The notes below the pieces were generated by a model that saw only the letters and a program-made list of their open reading frames with translations, was not told the DNA's origin and made no database searches. Position numbers and translations under genes: made by a program. A stretch of 64,000 nucleotides of DNA from Pelobates cultripes. Lineage: Eukaryota; Chordata; Amphibia; Anura; Pelobatidae. Positions 34,986 through 47,600 of the stretch are shown in pieces. The DNA lies in contig OW240917.1 of NCBI GenBank assembly GCA_933207985.1, forward strand, positions 125,327,829 through 125,391,828. Reading direction: 5' to 3'. The number at the start of each line of letters is the position of its first letter. Position 1 is the first letter of the stretch.

Positions 34986-36749
34986 TTAAACCCCTTAAAA
35001 ATCCTAAAATGTCAGTTTAAAAAATATTCAATAGTCAATGGCACAGAGAGAAAACTATAACTTTCTTTATTTGTTTTTGGTAACTCAAGCTCATGCAAAC
35101 CTTGTTCTGTACCTGGGTTGTTCGATTTCATGGATACAAAAAAAGTTAAGGGAATCAAATATATGGCAAATATCTGATTTGTTGGTCAGGTTGTAGGTCC
35201 CCAATGCTTTCCAATACATTGGATAAGATAAGTGATCATAAATCATGATATTCTTATAGGCACTAGGAATGGGTAATTGGCAGTGATTGGCTGAGAGGTC
35301 TGCTTACCGCTTATCACAACCATTGCCTGTATGAATTGAATTGAAAAGGGGTGTGTAATCTTTGCAATAAAGGGACACTCCAGACCCTTAAATCACTGGG
35401 TTTTCTTTTTTTTTTTTTATTTCACTTGAGCTAAACTCTAGCAATTATTCAGAGCACCTTCCTTGCAAAGACTCCTCATTGAGCTGCATTGGGAACTCTG
35501 TGATTGGACAGATACAGAAAGTCTGGGCGGGGTTAGAATGGGAGGGCTTTAGAGAAGAGATCTGCTGCTATTGCAAGCTGGTTTTAGATATGAAAAAAAA
35601 CCATAATTAAATGCATATATGCAAAAGTCGTTTAACATATGAGGATAACCAGTCTGATGGACATACATTGCTGCAATAAACATACAAATAAACAATAATT
35701 ATATAAATAACAAAAAATAGATTAAAATGTAGCGTCAACAGAATGATATACTACCTTAAATTTGGATGTGATGTATGCTTTCTACGTGAAATATTAAATT
35801 AATATATTTTTTTTCTTCCTTTGGTCTGACCTGTTTATTTCCTTGAATTAACCTGTTTATTTCCTTGAATTAAATACCATTTAACTGTATTAGCATATAG
35901 TTAAATGGTTATCTGGGGGGAAATCTATAAGACGCAAGGATTATAACACTGCTCGTGTTTCAGTTTGATCACAGCAGCGTTATTCCACGTAGATGGAAAA
36001 CGTTGAAGGCGTGCAAGCATACACAGAAGAGTTACAGAGAGGAGCACTGCATAAAGTGACTTCCTATCACAAACTGCTGTCTAGGGCAAGGGGAAGATGC
36101 AATGCAGGCACAGTGCAGAACTGTTAAAATAGGAAAATTATAAAAGTTTGATAAGAATGAAAACTGAGAAAAAGAAAGAGTGGAAGAAAAAACAAAGGAG
36201 GAAGAAGATTACCCAGACTGATCATTTAGAGTGTCATAGAACTCAATAGACATAGAGTTCAGATGTCTATGGAATTCTTTCGGTCAAAGGGTATAGGGGT
36301 GATATGAAATTCTACATAACCTTATGAGTGAAGATTTTGGAAATGTAAAAACAGAAATAACAATAATATGGATATCAGATATTTTCCATCTGTAATGTGA
36401 AGTAAAAACTTCAAGGGGAAAAAACAAATTATTATGACCATTTAAAAAAAAATCAATATCATCCTGCCTTTAAGGTCAGAGTAGCTGAAATGAAAGATGA
36501 CTTTGAGAATTTTTCAGTTTGGCTATTTTGTCCTTACATTTTAAATTCACTTTGAATTTCGCTTGGTTTCTCACGCTAGTGAATAACCCTGCTAAGTGTG
36601 ACTTGACAGGTAATATTAAAAATATCCTTTACATAAATACTTCATGTTTACAAGACCCCCAAATTCCCACAGTACTTGGCAGTTGGAAGGTTAAATTAAA
36701 GCATGCATAGTCCTATAAAAGTCATTCTGGACAGAGTAGGTTTAAATAA
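34986..36749. other. No gene seen; MITE fragment and 25-bp duplication
   Basis: At about 35367-35600 there is a MITE fragment (AAAGGGACACTCCAGACCC) with the same body as 25.3-25.8 kb. At 35829-35875 ACCTGTTTATTTCCTTGAAT occurs twice in tandem. The rest is AT-rich and unassigned. Confidence 0.4.
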
Positions 36750-36757
36750 CATATATG

Positions 36758-37661
36758 CAGTGGTGTATTCTGGTTTTGTGCTGCCCTAGGCATGACAAAA
36801 CTCGGTCACCCCTTCCGCCTCCAAATTACTCTTCCTGACAGACTCATGCACTGACATACACTCACTTACAAATACAGTCATTGTCACACACACTGTTTAA
36901 CCAACACACACTTTCACTGAAACATACACATTCACATACATACACACTCACATTCACCAACAGACACACATGTATACTAACTGACAGACACACATTCACC
37001 GACAGACACAAACGCACTCACTGACAAGACACACACACACACACTGACAAACACATATACAACACTCACTGACAGACTTATATGCACTCACTATTAGACA
37101 CAAACATTGATTGACAGACAGACACACACTGACAGACAAACACATTCACTGACAGACACATTACCTAACACACACACACATTAACATCCACTAACAGACA
37201 CACACACTAACACACTCACTGACAAACACACTTACACTCTCAATTAAAAACAAAATGTAAAAAATCATGTTCAATCCACCCAGCCTCCCTACCGTGCTGG
37301 AGTGGATTCTTCCCTGTGGTACAGTGGGGCTGGCTGTTGCTCGGCAGTCGGTTGGAGTGTGGAGACAGACAGCGAGGGAGCTAAGCTCCCTCTCGCTCTT
37401 CTCAGTGATGCCGGGGCCGGAGTGATGTCATATTCAGGCGCCGGCATCACTGTGGAGCGTGCGCCGCTTGCCTCCCACATAAGGTAGATGCCAGCCTCGG
37501 GGGGCCTTGAGGTGGCCAGCCAGCCAGCTCTTGGGCCCCTCTAGGACAAGAGGCTGGCAAGGCATTTGCCAGGGCATTTGGGGGTTGGCTTTTTTTGCCG
37601 ACCCCCTGAAAGTGCCGCCCAAGGAAAATACCTTGTCACCCTCTCGCTAGATACAGCGCTG
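36758..37661. mobile_element. Non-autonomous hAT element with ACACA/GACAGACAC core
   Basis: Perfect 8-bp target duplication CATATATG at 36750-36757 and 37662-37669. Left end CAGTGGTGTATTCTGG, right end inverse of CAGCGCTGTATCTAG. Core is an irregular CACTGACAGACACACA array followed by a GC-rich part. Longer relative of 18766-19305. Confidence 0.85.
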
Positions 37662-37669
37662 CATATATG

Positions 37670-38169
37670 GGGGTCACATCACCCTCTTGGTTATGTCTAA
37701 GAATGCTCATAAAGATGTACTCCACTTATTAATTATAAATATATAGTTTATGATATATTTAAATTGTATTGTGGGTTTAAAACTATGCTTAAACATCTAA
37801 AGGAACACCTGGCAGTTTAATTTTTATGAAGTTAAAAATTGTTATGGTAGTGGTGTCTGGTCTTTCCTTCAAGTGAGCAACTATTTTCGAACTGCTTAAC
37901 TCCAAAGTTGGTCTCTTCCTCCTCCTTCCTTCCTCCTGCAGCTGTACACACCAGGAAGGTTTGGCTTGGTGGCTGGTGATAGCTATCTATAACTGCTCAC
38001 AATGGGCGGCTTCTTCTTCATTAGGATGAAGCTGTAACGGATGCGGGAGTCAAGTGTCAGTGTTCCTTTAAATTCTAGTGGCTACTTAAAGCCAGTGTAA
38101 AGATTGAAAAGAGAGGTAGCCCTTGGTATTAAACTGAGTCCTAAAGCTCTAATTTCCTTCTTTATACTT
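37670..38169. other. No gene seen
   Basis: Contains a fragmentary MITE end at about 38060 (CAGTGTTCCTTTAA). Otherwise unassigned. Confidence 0.35.
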
Positions 38170-39308
38170 CCTGATATCCTTGCAGTCTCACATTAACCTC
38201 TAGTCTACATCATCCATTTCCTTACTCACACATTTCCTATTTCCAACTATCTATGGCATGCCTCACTTCCTTTAACGATTCTCTCCATCTACTTACTCCT
38301 TCACCCCTCTTCCAAAATGTTCTCCACTTTATTCTTTTCTTTCTCTGCTGCTTCCCTGTTTGCTAACACCTTTTCCCTCATGCAATCAATTATTAACACC
38401 CATCTCCCTCTCTTCTGCATTCCCCTCTTCTTTCCACCCAAGCTCTCTATTCTCTTTTTCTCTTGTCCTTTTATCCACTTTTCTACACCTTCAAGTCTCA
38501 CTACCATCTCCTCTCACTTTCCCTTATCTTGCTCCTGGCTGCTGGCGACCTCTCCCCCAACCATGGCCCTGCTCTGTTTCATTCGGTTTACCCTAGGAAC
38601 CCTTCTAAAATTATACATATTCCTACTGACCCCACTTCTGCTCCCACATTTTGCTGTGCCCTCTGGAATTTTTGCTCTGCCTGTAGCATTGGAAAATCAT
38701 CTTTATTCATTACTTTTTTATCTACAACTCCTTCCATCTTCTGGCCTCACTGAAACGTGGCTCTCCCTCTCTGAGTGTGCCTTGCTTTGCTGTATTATGA
38801 CAATGTCCAATTATCACATACTTCCACCTCTGGCTACTACAAGGGTGGTAGTGTGAGTCTCCTTCTCTCACCTTTCTATATGTTTAAACTTCTTCACTCT
38901 GTACCTTTACTCTCTTTCCCTTCTTTTGAGGTACACGCTATCTGCATTTTTTACCACCTTCCTGCTATAATATCCAGTTATCTATTGCCACCTTGAACCT
39001 TTTCTGGATCACTTTCAACCTGGCTCCCTCACTGTCCCTGGCTGTCCTCTGGCATTCCCTCCACAATTCTTGGAAATTTTAGGAACTCTAAAAAAGAACT
39101 GACCACCTCAGAGTCCTCTAAATTACTCCTTATGACTTCCTCCATGCGACTCATACAGAAACCTGAAATCCCTTAATCTGCAGCAGTTTTTCATTGACAT
39201 CCAACCCTTCTATCATATTTTCTTCTATGGCATCTACCCTCTACAACCATTTAACTGACTAAGGCACCCCATGTTGCCTTCACTATCTACTAACTACTAA
39301 TCTCACTG
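38170..39308 (+). mobile_element. L2-type LINE 5' part with endonuclease remnant
   Basis: Pyrimidine-rich start, then pieces of a LINE endonuclease in shifting frames: GLTETWLSLSE (38740-38775), a GGSVSLLLSPFYMFKLL segment with SFPSFEVHAICIFYHLP (38845-38960). These match the early part of an apurinic-type endonuclease domain. Stops and frameshifts throughout. The element continues at 40188 after a Tc1 insertion. Confidence 0.6.
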
Positions 39309-39310
39309 TA

Positions 39311-40187
39311 CAGTGAGGGAAAAAAGTATATGATCCCCTGCTGATTTTGAATGTTTTCCCAATGACAAAGAAATTATCAGTCTATAATTTTAATGGTAGG
39401 TGTATTTTAACAGTGAGAGAGAGAATAACAAAAAATAATAATAATCGCATATCAAAAGAGTTGCAGTTGCAAGAAAAAGTATGTGAACCCTTTGGAATGA
39501 TATGGGTTTCTGCACAAATTGGTCATAAAATGTGATCTGATCATCATCTAAGTCACAACAATAGACAATCACAGTCTGCTTAAACTAATAACACACAAAG
39601 AATGAAATGTTGCCATGTTTTTATTGAACACACCATGTAAACATTCACTGTGCAGGTGGAAAGAGTATGTGAACCCTGATGATGATCAGATCTCATTTTA
39701 TGACCAATTTGTGCAGAAATCCATATCATTCCAAAGGGTTCACATACTTTTTCTTGCAACTGTATATATTGATTTGCATGTCAATGAATAAAATAAGTAT
39801 TTGATCCCTTTGACTTAGTACTTGGTGGCAAAACACTTGTTGGCAATCACAGAGGTCAGACGTTTCTTGTAGTTGGCCACCCGGTTTGCACACATCTCAG
39901 GAGGGATTTTGTCCCACTCCTCTTTGCAGATCGTCTCCAAGTCATTAAGGTTTCGAGGCTGACGTTTGGCAACTCGAAACTTCATCTCCCTCCACGGATT
40001 TTTTTATGGAATTAAAGTCTGGAGACTGGCTAGGCCACTACAGGACCTTAATGTGCTTCTTCTTGAGCCACTCCTTTGTTGCCTTGGCTGTATGTTTTGG
40101 GTTATTGTCATGCTGGAACACCATTGTTAAAATACACCTACCATTAAAATTACAGACTGATTTCTTTGTCAGTGGACAAACATTCAA
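39311..40187 (-). mobile_element. Tc1-like element fragment, inserted in the L2 LINE
   Basis: Left end CAGTGAGGGAAAAAAGTATA after a TA. The body has well-known Tc1-family segments (GGCAATCACAGAGGTCAGAC, TTGTCCCACTCCTCTTTGCA) coding on the minus strand. An internal deletion near 40125 joins it to a piece of the opposite end, and the right terminus is lost at about 40187. Transposase is not intact. It carries a smaller MITE at 39464-39762. Confidence 0.75.
39464..39762. mobile_element. Tc1-type MITE nested in the Tc1 element
   Basis: 299 bp with long inverted ends: CAGTTGCAAGAAAAAGTATG at the left and its inverse at the right, followed by TA. It is a deletion derivative of a Tc1-like transposon: both outer regions are present, the transposase is gone. 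Two transposition events inside one LINE. Confidence 0.8.
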
Positions 40188-41005
40188 AATCAATTTTTCA
40201 CCCTACTTCACAGAAAAGATTTACAACATCATGAAATGCATGATTCTCCGCTAAACTGTTCAACACTTTCTCCGGCCTCCTCCTGTACATTTAGTATCTT
40301 TCCTACGGTTTCTAAAGATGTGGTTTTTATGATTTTATTTCATTCCTGCCCTACCATGTACCCCTTGATTCCATTCCATCACACTTTGCTCAATCAATAT
40401 CAATACAAGAAGCAAATGGATCAGCTCTAATAAACTTAACAAAAGAACAAGGCAATGGGGGAGGTAAACCCCTAGAAATGGATTCCTCTCAAACCCTTTA
40501 ATAGATCTAAAAGAACAAAAAACTAAGAAAAAAAGGTCTGTGCCTAAAAAATATATACAGACAGTAAAAAGCCTCAAATAGCTCAATATAAAATCAATAC
40601 AATAGTCCCAAGACAAAAGTCTAAAATAAAAAATACCCTCTGAGGTAGTAGTGGTGGTTAGTCAAGCGGAAACTGTGCCCTTACTTTTGCCTACAAACAT
40701 CGTTCACCTCACTCATCTCCACCTTCTCGCATGACCCTGAATGCCTCTTTCAAACTTGTAACTGACTAGGGCACCCACATTGCCTCCACCATCTACTAAT
40801 CTCACGGGTATTAATTTTTTATCCTACTTCATAGAAAAGATCAACATCTGAAATTCATGATTATCTGGTCAACTGTTCAACCCTTTCTCTGGTCTCCTCC
40901 TCTACATTTAGTATCTTCATTACTGTTTCTGAAGATTAGGCTTTTGTAATTTTCTTTCCTTCCTGCCTAATCACGTTCCCTCACACCTTGCTCAATCAAT
41001 CAATA
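40188..41005 (+). mobile_element. L2-type LINE, middle region, duplicated
   Basis: 40188-40410 continues the LINE across the Tc1 insertion (CTTCACAGAAAAGATTTACA, then CCGGCCTCCTCCTGTACATT). 40690-41005 is a second, diverged copy of the same segment (including sequence that lies before the Tc1 insertion at 39230-39300). 40411-40690 between them is unassigned. Confidence 0.55.
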
Positions 41006-41399
41006 TATATATATCTATGAAAAGCTTGTCACTAAGCACTGTTGCTGTCCAATTAGTGCCCCTAATCAGAGAATCCGCTTCTGAGAGACAGCTTGTTATA
41101 CCAGGTCGTGGCTATTCTCCGATCTGCTGACCAGTTCAAGGCATGTGGCGGCTTAGTCACAGTCTCCGAAAAAGGGTTCTGGAGAGTGGACCACTCTCAC
41201 ACCCTAGGCATCCTCCTATGCCTTCTCGACCTTTTCTCCAAATATTGGTCTATTTGGAGGTCAAGGGACCGAGCAACACCACTTAAAGTTTGACTGGACC
41301 TCGGCACAGTCCTGATCCAAGGTTTAATGGGTTTTCAGGGGAGGAAGGAAGGAGAAAAGACCACAGGACCACCAGGAACCTCTCACAAAGGTATTTTAA

Positions 41400-42000
41400 T
41401 GTCTTGCACCCGCACCTCGCGCATACTGTCACCGTCACCTCTCCCCTCTGTCACCCTCACCTCCCCTCCACACTGACACCCTCATCTCCCCCCCACACTT
41501 CACGTCACCTCCCTCCACACTGTCACCTCACCTCCCACACCATCACCCCTCACTTCCACCTACACTGTCACACTCCCACTGTCCCTCTCCCCTACACCTC
41601 CTCTCCACACCTTCACCCTCACTTCCCCCACTGTCACCCTCACCTCCTTCCCCCATGTCACCCCCACCTCCTTCCCACACTGTCACCCCCACCTGCCTCC
41701 CACATTGTCACTCTCACCTCCCTCCCACATTGTCACTCTCACCTCCCTCCCACACTGTCACTCACCTCCCTCCCACACTGTCACCCTCACCTCCTCCCCC
41801 ACACTGTCACCCTCACCTCCCTCCTACACTCTCAACCTCACCTCCCCCACACTGTCACACTCTCCCTCCCCCACACCGTCATCCTCACTTCCCCCACACT
41901 GTCACCCTCACCTCCCCCACACTGTTACCCTCACCTCCTCCCCCACTGCCACCCTCGATTTCCCCACACTGTCACCTTCACCTACACACTATCACTTTCA
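41400..42000. repeat. CACACTGTCACCCTCACCTCC minisatellite
   Basis: Irregular units on CACTGTCACCCTCACCTCC. It yields a 355-codon phantom frame (41290-42357) plus overlapping frames, all His/Pro/Ser/Thr-rich; not a gene. Confidence 0.85.
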
Positions 42001-42300
42001 GCTCCTGTCTGTGTGTCTGTGTATTGGTGTGTCCTTTTGTGTCAGTGTGTGCGTATTGTGTGTGTTCATGTGGATCTGAGTGTCTGTATCTGTGTCAGTG
42101 TGTGTAACATGTGTCATTGTGTGTGTTTGCATGTGTATTGCTGTGTCAGTCTGAGTATTTGTGTGTGTGTGTGTGTGTATACACTACACACAAATGCACT
42201 AAACCTACATGCACACCTACATACACTACATACAAATGCACACCTTCATTTACACACTTACTTCATACAAAAACATGCTTACATTCAAACGCTCAAACAC
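42001..42300. repeat. GTGT-rich then ACATAC-rich low-complexity tract
   Basis: A GTGTGT-rich stretch (with a pure GT run near 42160-42180) switches at about 42181 to CACACCTACATACAC-type repeats, so the two halves are loosely complementary. Confidence 0.75.
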
Positions 42301-42454
42301 TGCTCACAAATACAACCCCGCAACGGTGGGCAAATGGTAAATACCCAGCTAGCCTAGCATTGTTGGAGATCTCTACAGACAAGGATCTACCACTGGGATA
42401 CTCAACCTGAGAAAGAGATGGACACAGCACTTCTGAGTCTGTGAGTAACAAGCT

Positions 42455-43235
42455 GTATGCCTATAAAACTGATTGCCATGATGTGCAGAGTTTATGCCTC
42501 TAAACTGCCACGACATGCCAAAATTATTCCTCTAAAAGCTACCATGAGATCCCAGAATTATGCCTCTAAAACTGCCATGCTATGCCAAGTTTCTGCCTCT
42601 AAAACTGCTGCAATATGCCAAAATTATGCCTCTAAAACTGCAAAGATATACCAAAATGATGTCTCTAATTCATCCATGATATGCCATGTTTATGCATCTA
42701 AAACTGGTTTCCATAAAGTGCCAAGTTTAGGCATCTAAAACAGGTTTCCTTGATGTGCCAATTTTATACCTCTAAAACCAATTGCCATTGTTTGACAACT
42801 GAATCCATCTAAAGTGGATTGCCATGGTGTGCCAAATGTATGCCTCTAAAACTGATTGCCATGGTGTGCCAATTTTATGCCTCTAAAGCGGATTACCATG
42901 GTGTGACAATTTTATGTATCTAAAGCTGCCATTTGTGTGCCACTTACATGCATCTAAAGCTGATTGCCATGGTGTGCCAATTGTATGCTTCTAAACCTGA
43001 TTGCCATGGTGTGCCATTTCTACGCATGTAAAGCTGCCAGGATGTGGCAATTTTATGCATCTAAAAATGATTGCCATGGTGTGCCAATTTTATGCCTCTA
43101 AAGCTGATTTCCATGATGTGCCAATTTTATGCATCTAAAACGGATTTCCATGGTGTCAATTTATGCCTCTAAAGCCGATTGCCAAAGTGTGCCAATTTTT
43201 TGCCTCTAAAGCTGCCATGGTGTGCCAAGTTTATT
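42455..43235. repeat. About 37-bp minisatellite
   Basis: Unit: TGCCTCTAAAACTGATTGCC followed by ATGGTGTGCCAATTTTA, about 20 diverged copies. More diverged than the 38-bp array at 21-22 kb, so probably older. Confidence 0.85.
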
Positions 43236-43850
43236 CATTTTGAAAATATGCAATAAAAGCGAGTGGGTTGTTTGTGCATGAAATAACACTCTGGCATCCT
43301 ATGCCACAATAGCTGTAGCATACCGTTTAACAGCAAAACATGTCATGGCATGGAAAAGACTGTGCAGATTTTTAAGTAAGTAAGAGGAAGATTAACAGGC
43401 TTAAAGTCCACGCTAATATTACTTGCTGGGCAAATAGATGAAAAGAAATAAAGGATATGTCTATATGTACAAGCTTAGGCATAATTTTTTAAAAGTTATA
43501 TGTGAATGAGGTTCAGGCTACAACATTACAGTCTGAGGGGCTACGTAGGAACCATGAGTGTCAGGTGGGAAACCAAATGGAGTAGACTTAGCTTAATACC
43601 TGACTACCCATGGGATAAGCTATGTTATGATAGGCTGCTCTCTCTGGTGTGTGTGTTACATGTAATCAAGGGTAATCAAGTAGGGTTTCATATGAAGGCT
43701 CCCTGCGATATTCTGAGAGCCCCAGTAAGAGAGAAAGCTGACAGGCGGGTAATAAACGACTGTGATAAGGGTGTACTGTAGATAAACAAAAGTTGTTTTT
43801 GTTTATGAAGAAAATTGCAGAGAACTTAACAATGAGACTACAGGAGCATG
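43236..43850. other. No gene seen
   Basis: Unique-looking sequence; a 91-codon plus-strand frame (43506-43781) has no motif that I recognise. Confidence 0.35.
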
Positions 43851-43858
43851 GTCTATAC

Positions 43859-43995
43859 CAGGGCTGTCCAACCTGCGGCCCCCCAGATGTTGCTGAACTA
43901 CAACTCCCATGATTCTTTCAATTAAAAAGATAGCCAGGGAATCATGAGAGTTGTAGTTCAGCAACATCTGGGGGGCCGCAGGTTGGACAGCCCTG
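43859..43995. mobile_element. Near-perfect foldback hAT MITE
   Basis: 137 bp. TIRs start CAGGGCTGTCCAACCTGCGG and continue for about 60 bp per side. Perfect 8-bp target duplication GTCTATAC at 43851-43858 and 43996-44003. The two arms are almost identical, implying recent insertion. Confidence 0.9.
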
Positions 43996-44003
43996 GTCTA
44001 TAC

Positions 44004-44508
44004 CACACTGCTTCATAAACCTTAAAAACATCTCACTCAGTATGCAACTAAAATGCTCTTGTTGTTTCCTGCCTTGATTATTGTAACCCTCTGCTTGTAG
44101 GCCTGAAAAGTGCCTGGATTACTTCTTTGCGGTCTGTAATGAATGCCTCTCCCAGACTCATCTACTTTATGTCTCACACCTCACCCCTTTGTCAGTCTCT
44201 ACACTGGCTTCCTGTTTCATTTAGGATTTGGTTCTTGTGCTTAATTACAAAGCTCTGTATAACCATGACCCTGCTTATATCTCCACCTTCATTAGCAGAT
44301 ATGCTCCATATCAGCTTCTTCGCTCTACAGAGGATCTATTGGTGTTCCGTTCTTGCCAACCAGATTTCTGCCTATAGGACTTCTCCAGGGTTTCTCACTC
44401 CAGTGTACAGGGATAATGTGGAATGTTCTCCTGCAGGACATTCAACTCTCCCCATCTGTTCAGGCCCCTAAAAAAAAAAGTACTTCTTTAGAGAAGCCTA
44501 ATCTCCAC
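44004..44508 (+). mobile_element. LINE ORF2 C-terminal fragment (L2/CR1-like)
   Basis: Three frames carry the C-terminal region of a LINE ORF2: [20 protein letters not shown], then KALYNHDPAYISTFISRYAP, and a degraded RxxWNxxP box near 44415. Ends at the TTAA MITE at 44509. Confidence 0.65.
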
Positions 44509-44699
44509 TTAAAGGGACACTATAGCCACCAAAACAGTTTTAGTTCATGCCTCTGCAGCAGCGTTAATTTTGGCAGAAATTAGTTTTAGTCATAGTCTTT
44601 TAAATAAAAAGCCATATTAGTTCTAGTTGTATTTTAGTCATCTGAATTCTTTTCGTTTTAGTCGACTAAAAATATATGTATTTTTTTAATTCAAATTGT

Positions 44700-47600
44700 T
44701 GTTTTGCTGTAGGTATAAGGGATACAGAAAGTAAAAGGGGGTGGGGGAGCAGTGGTGATGGCATGTTACAGTGATACACAATACTTAATACAGATAATGG
44801 TGTAGTCCAGAATAAGTCTTAACTCGAATTTCAAACATTTCTATTAGCCATAGCCATATAGTCAACCCCAAAGATCTTACAGTTCCGTTTTGGCCTATCC
44901 ATGCATTGCCTACGTGAACCCTTTGTGGAGGCAGTGTCTCTGAGTAACTAAACCCATGGGGTGTATCCGCTGGGGGTGCTTTGTAAATTACATGTATGCT
45001 ACAACTGCGTGGTAGCCCGGCGCACCTCCTGTGCTGTGTTTTGTATTAGCAGTATATCTACTTTCGAGTGTACTTATTATAACCGATATATAGGGAGGAG
45101 TATATGGGGCGGGGGGTTGATGGTTAAAACAGTTGGTAGGAGTGGTGGATACCAGTAGTCAACCTAGTTGTTGGAGTTTGTGTTCGCATGTCGTGACTTG
45201 CGCATTTTCAAATTATATGTTAGCTTTGATAACCGTAATACGGGCCTTTAGTGTCCCTTTTGTGTATGTGAGGGTGACGCTCTTCATCGGCCATCTCTTG
45301 TCATGCCCTATGTGTCCTCTGCTCCATCTTTGAGTTTATCCAACACCCTTTCTCCCTGTTCAATATCTAAACCATGGGTCCCATGTGTGTAGGTATTTGT
45401 CTTTCTTGTCCTGTGTGGACCAATACAGATCCTCCATTGCTCTCATTTGTTCAACTCTATCTACCCACTGCGCAACTGTTGGGGTTTCTGAACGTCTCCA
45501 GTGTACAGGGATAGGTCAGTTCGCTTCACCCAACAGCAACCACAACAGTGTCTGTTTCCGTGATCTGGGAAAGGGGTCCGGATATGCGGGGGTGCCAGTA
45601 TGTTGTCTATAATAGAAAGGATTTGGCTTCAGTATGTACCGAGGTTTGGGCATGACCACCAAACATCTTCCATTTTCCCTATGTCCCTGCCACATTTCCA
45701 ACAGTTATCACTGATTGTGGGACAAAAGTGGTGTAGCACATCTGGAGTCCGGTACCGTCTCGTGACTCATTTATAGAAGGACTCATGTCTAGAGAGGCTT
45801 ACTGACGCCCTCATTGTTTTGTCAAAGATATGTGCCCAGTCCCGAGCTGTTAGATGTATGTGCAATCCCTGCATCTATTTCCCCTGGTAAGCAGGTGCTT
45901 CCTGTGCCCCTAAGCCATCTGAATCATGCGGTATATTTGTGAAAGAGGTTGCGTAAATTTGCCTGATGTTGAACATATGTTCTCAAAGGGGGTCAACTCT
46001 CGGGGCTTCCAGTGTGGGGCTATTGACTGCATTAGAAAGTGTTTCAGTTGAGAGTATCTCATTGTGTCAGTTAATGTGGTATGGCAGTTGGGCCCCTGAA
46101 AATTGATCATCTTGTATAGACTATCTGCAGTTAACACTGCGCTCAATTTTTGAAGAGTGGTGCTCCCCTGCCCTCTAGGAGGTCAGGATTATTAGCTAGG
46201 GGAAGTATGGGGAAAGTCCTGTGGACAAATCCCAGACATTTTTGTAGCTTCGCCACTGTTGGAGGATATTGTGAATGAGGGGAGCGTGAGATCTTATGTA
46301 GGTGACAGGTCTGCCAGGGCATATAATGGTACTTGTGAGAAGCTTTGCTCCAGGTCGTACCATGATTTGGTCGTACCATCCCTTATTCTAGTGAATAGGA
46401 CCGCCATGTAATACCTGTATACGTGGAGTAGTGGAGTAGGCTTATGCCCCTCTGCTTCTAATGCCTGTTAGAGTATCGTAAGCTAATCTAGATTTCTTAT
46501 GACCCCATACGTAGGAGATAAACGTTTTCTTAAGGTTTTGGAAGAATTGGTTGCCTAGTTGTATGGGTATTGTCTAAAACAAATATATAGAATTTTGGGC
46601 AGTATCATCATCTTGAGGATATTAACCCTACCAAAAAGCGAGAAGTGAGGCATATCCCATTGTTTGTTTGGACTCAATGTCTGCTATCAGGGGGAGGTAG
46701 TTCAGACGGTACAGGCTTCTGGTGAGGTGTGTAAGTTTAATGCCCAGGTACATCAGTCCTGTCTCTGTCCATTTATATCTAGTGAGTCTGAAGTCTAGAT
46801 TTCAAACCAGATTCTACCCCTAGGCTTAGTATCTCACATTTGTCTGTATTAATTTTGAAGTTGGAGCATGCGCTGAATTTGTCAATTTCTGCTACTGTGT
46901 GAGGCAGGGACTGCTTTGGGTCTGTGCATGTGAGAAGTACATCATCTGCAAACGCAGAGACCTTTATTCCCCCCCGCCCCCGGGAATTTGTAGACTTGTA
47001 TGTTGGTATTGGACCTGATTGCGTTCAGGAAAGGTTCCATGGCCAGGACAAAAATAGCAGGGGTGATAGGGGACAGCCTTGCCTTGCCCCGTTGCTTATA
47101 GCAAAGGGGGGGGAGTCTTGGCCATAGACCTTCACACTAGCAGTCGGCCCTCTATATAGTGTTTGTATCCAGGTTTGGAAGTTCGGCCCCAGCCCCAGGG
47201 CCTCTAGAGTAAGGAACAGAAATGACCAGTCTACTCTGTCGAATGCCTTTTTGTCATCAACCAAGAGTAGTAATGTTGGCGTTTTAATGGTCACTGATAT
47301 AATATTAAGGAGTTGCGTAGTGTTGTCTGTGGCCTCACGTCCAGGAACAAGTCCCGCATGGTCCGGGTGGATAAATCCAGGCAGGGGAGATTTCAGTCGA
47401 TTGGCCAGGAGTTTGGCAAATATCTTAAGGTCCAAGTTGTTCAGGGAGATGGGTCCAAAGCTGCTACACAGTGTAGGATCTTTCCCTGGTTTGGGAATTA
47501 CGGTTATCGATGGCTTTAGCATCAGTGGGGATAGAGATAATTGGGGCGGCATCTTGTTAATAGTGTCTAAGAGATAGGGTTCTAAAATTTGACAGACTAG

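Noticed and set aside
37289..37622. Overlapping frames on both strands near 37.3-37.6 kb
   Set aside because: GC-rich right part of a hAT element; no motifs.
41290..42357. 355-codon plus-strand open frame
   Set aside because: Lies in a CACCTCACC/GT-rich low-complexity tract; product is His/Pro/Ser/Thr-rich with several overlapping frames open at once.
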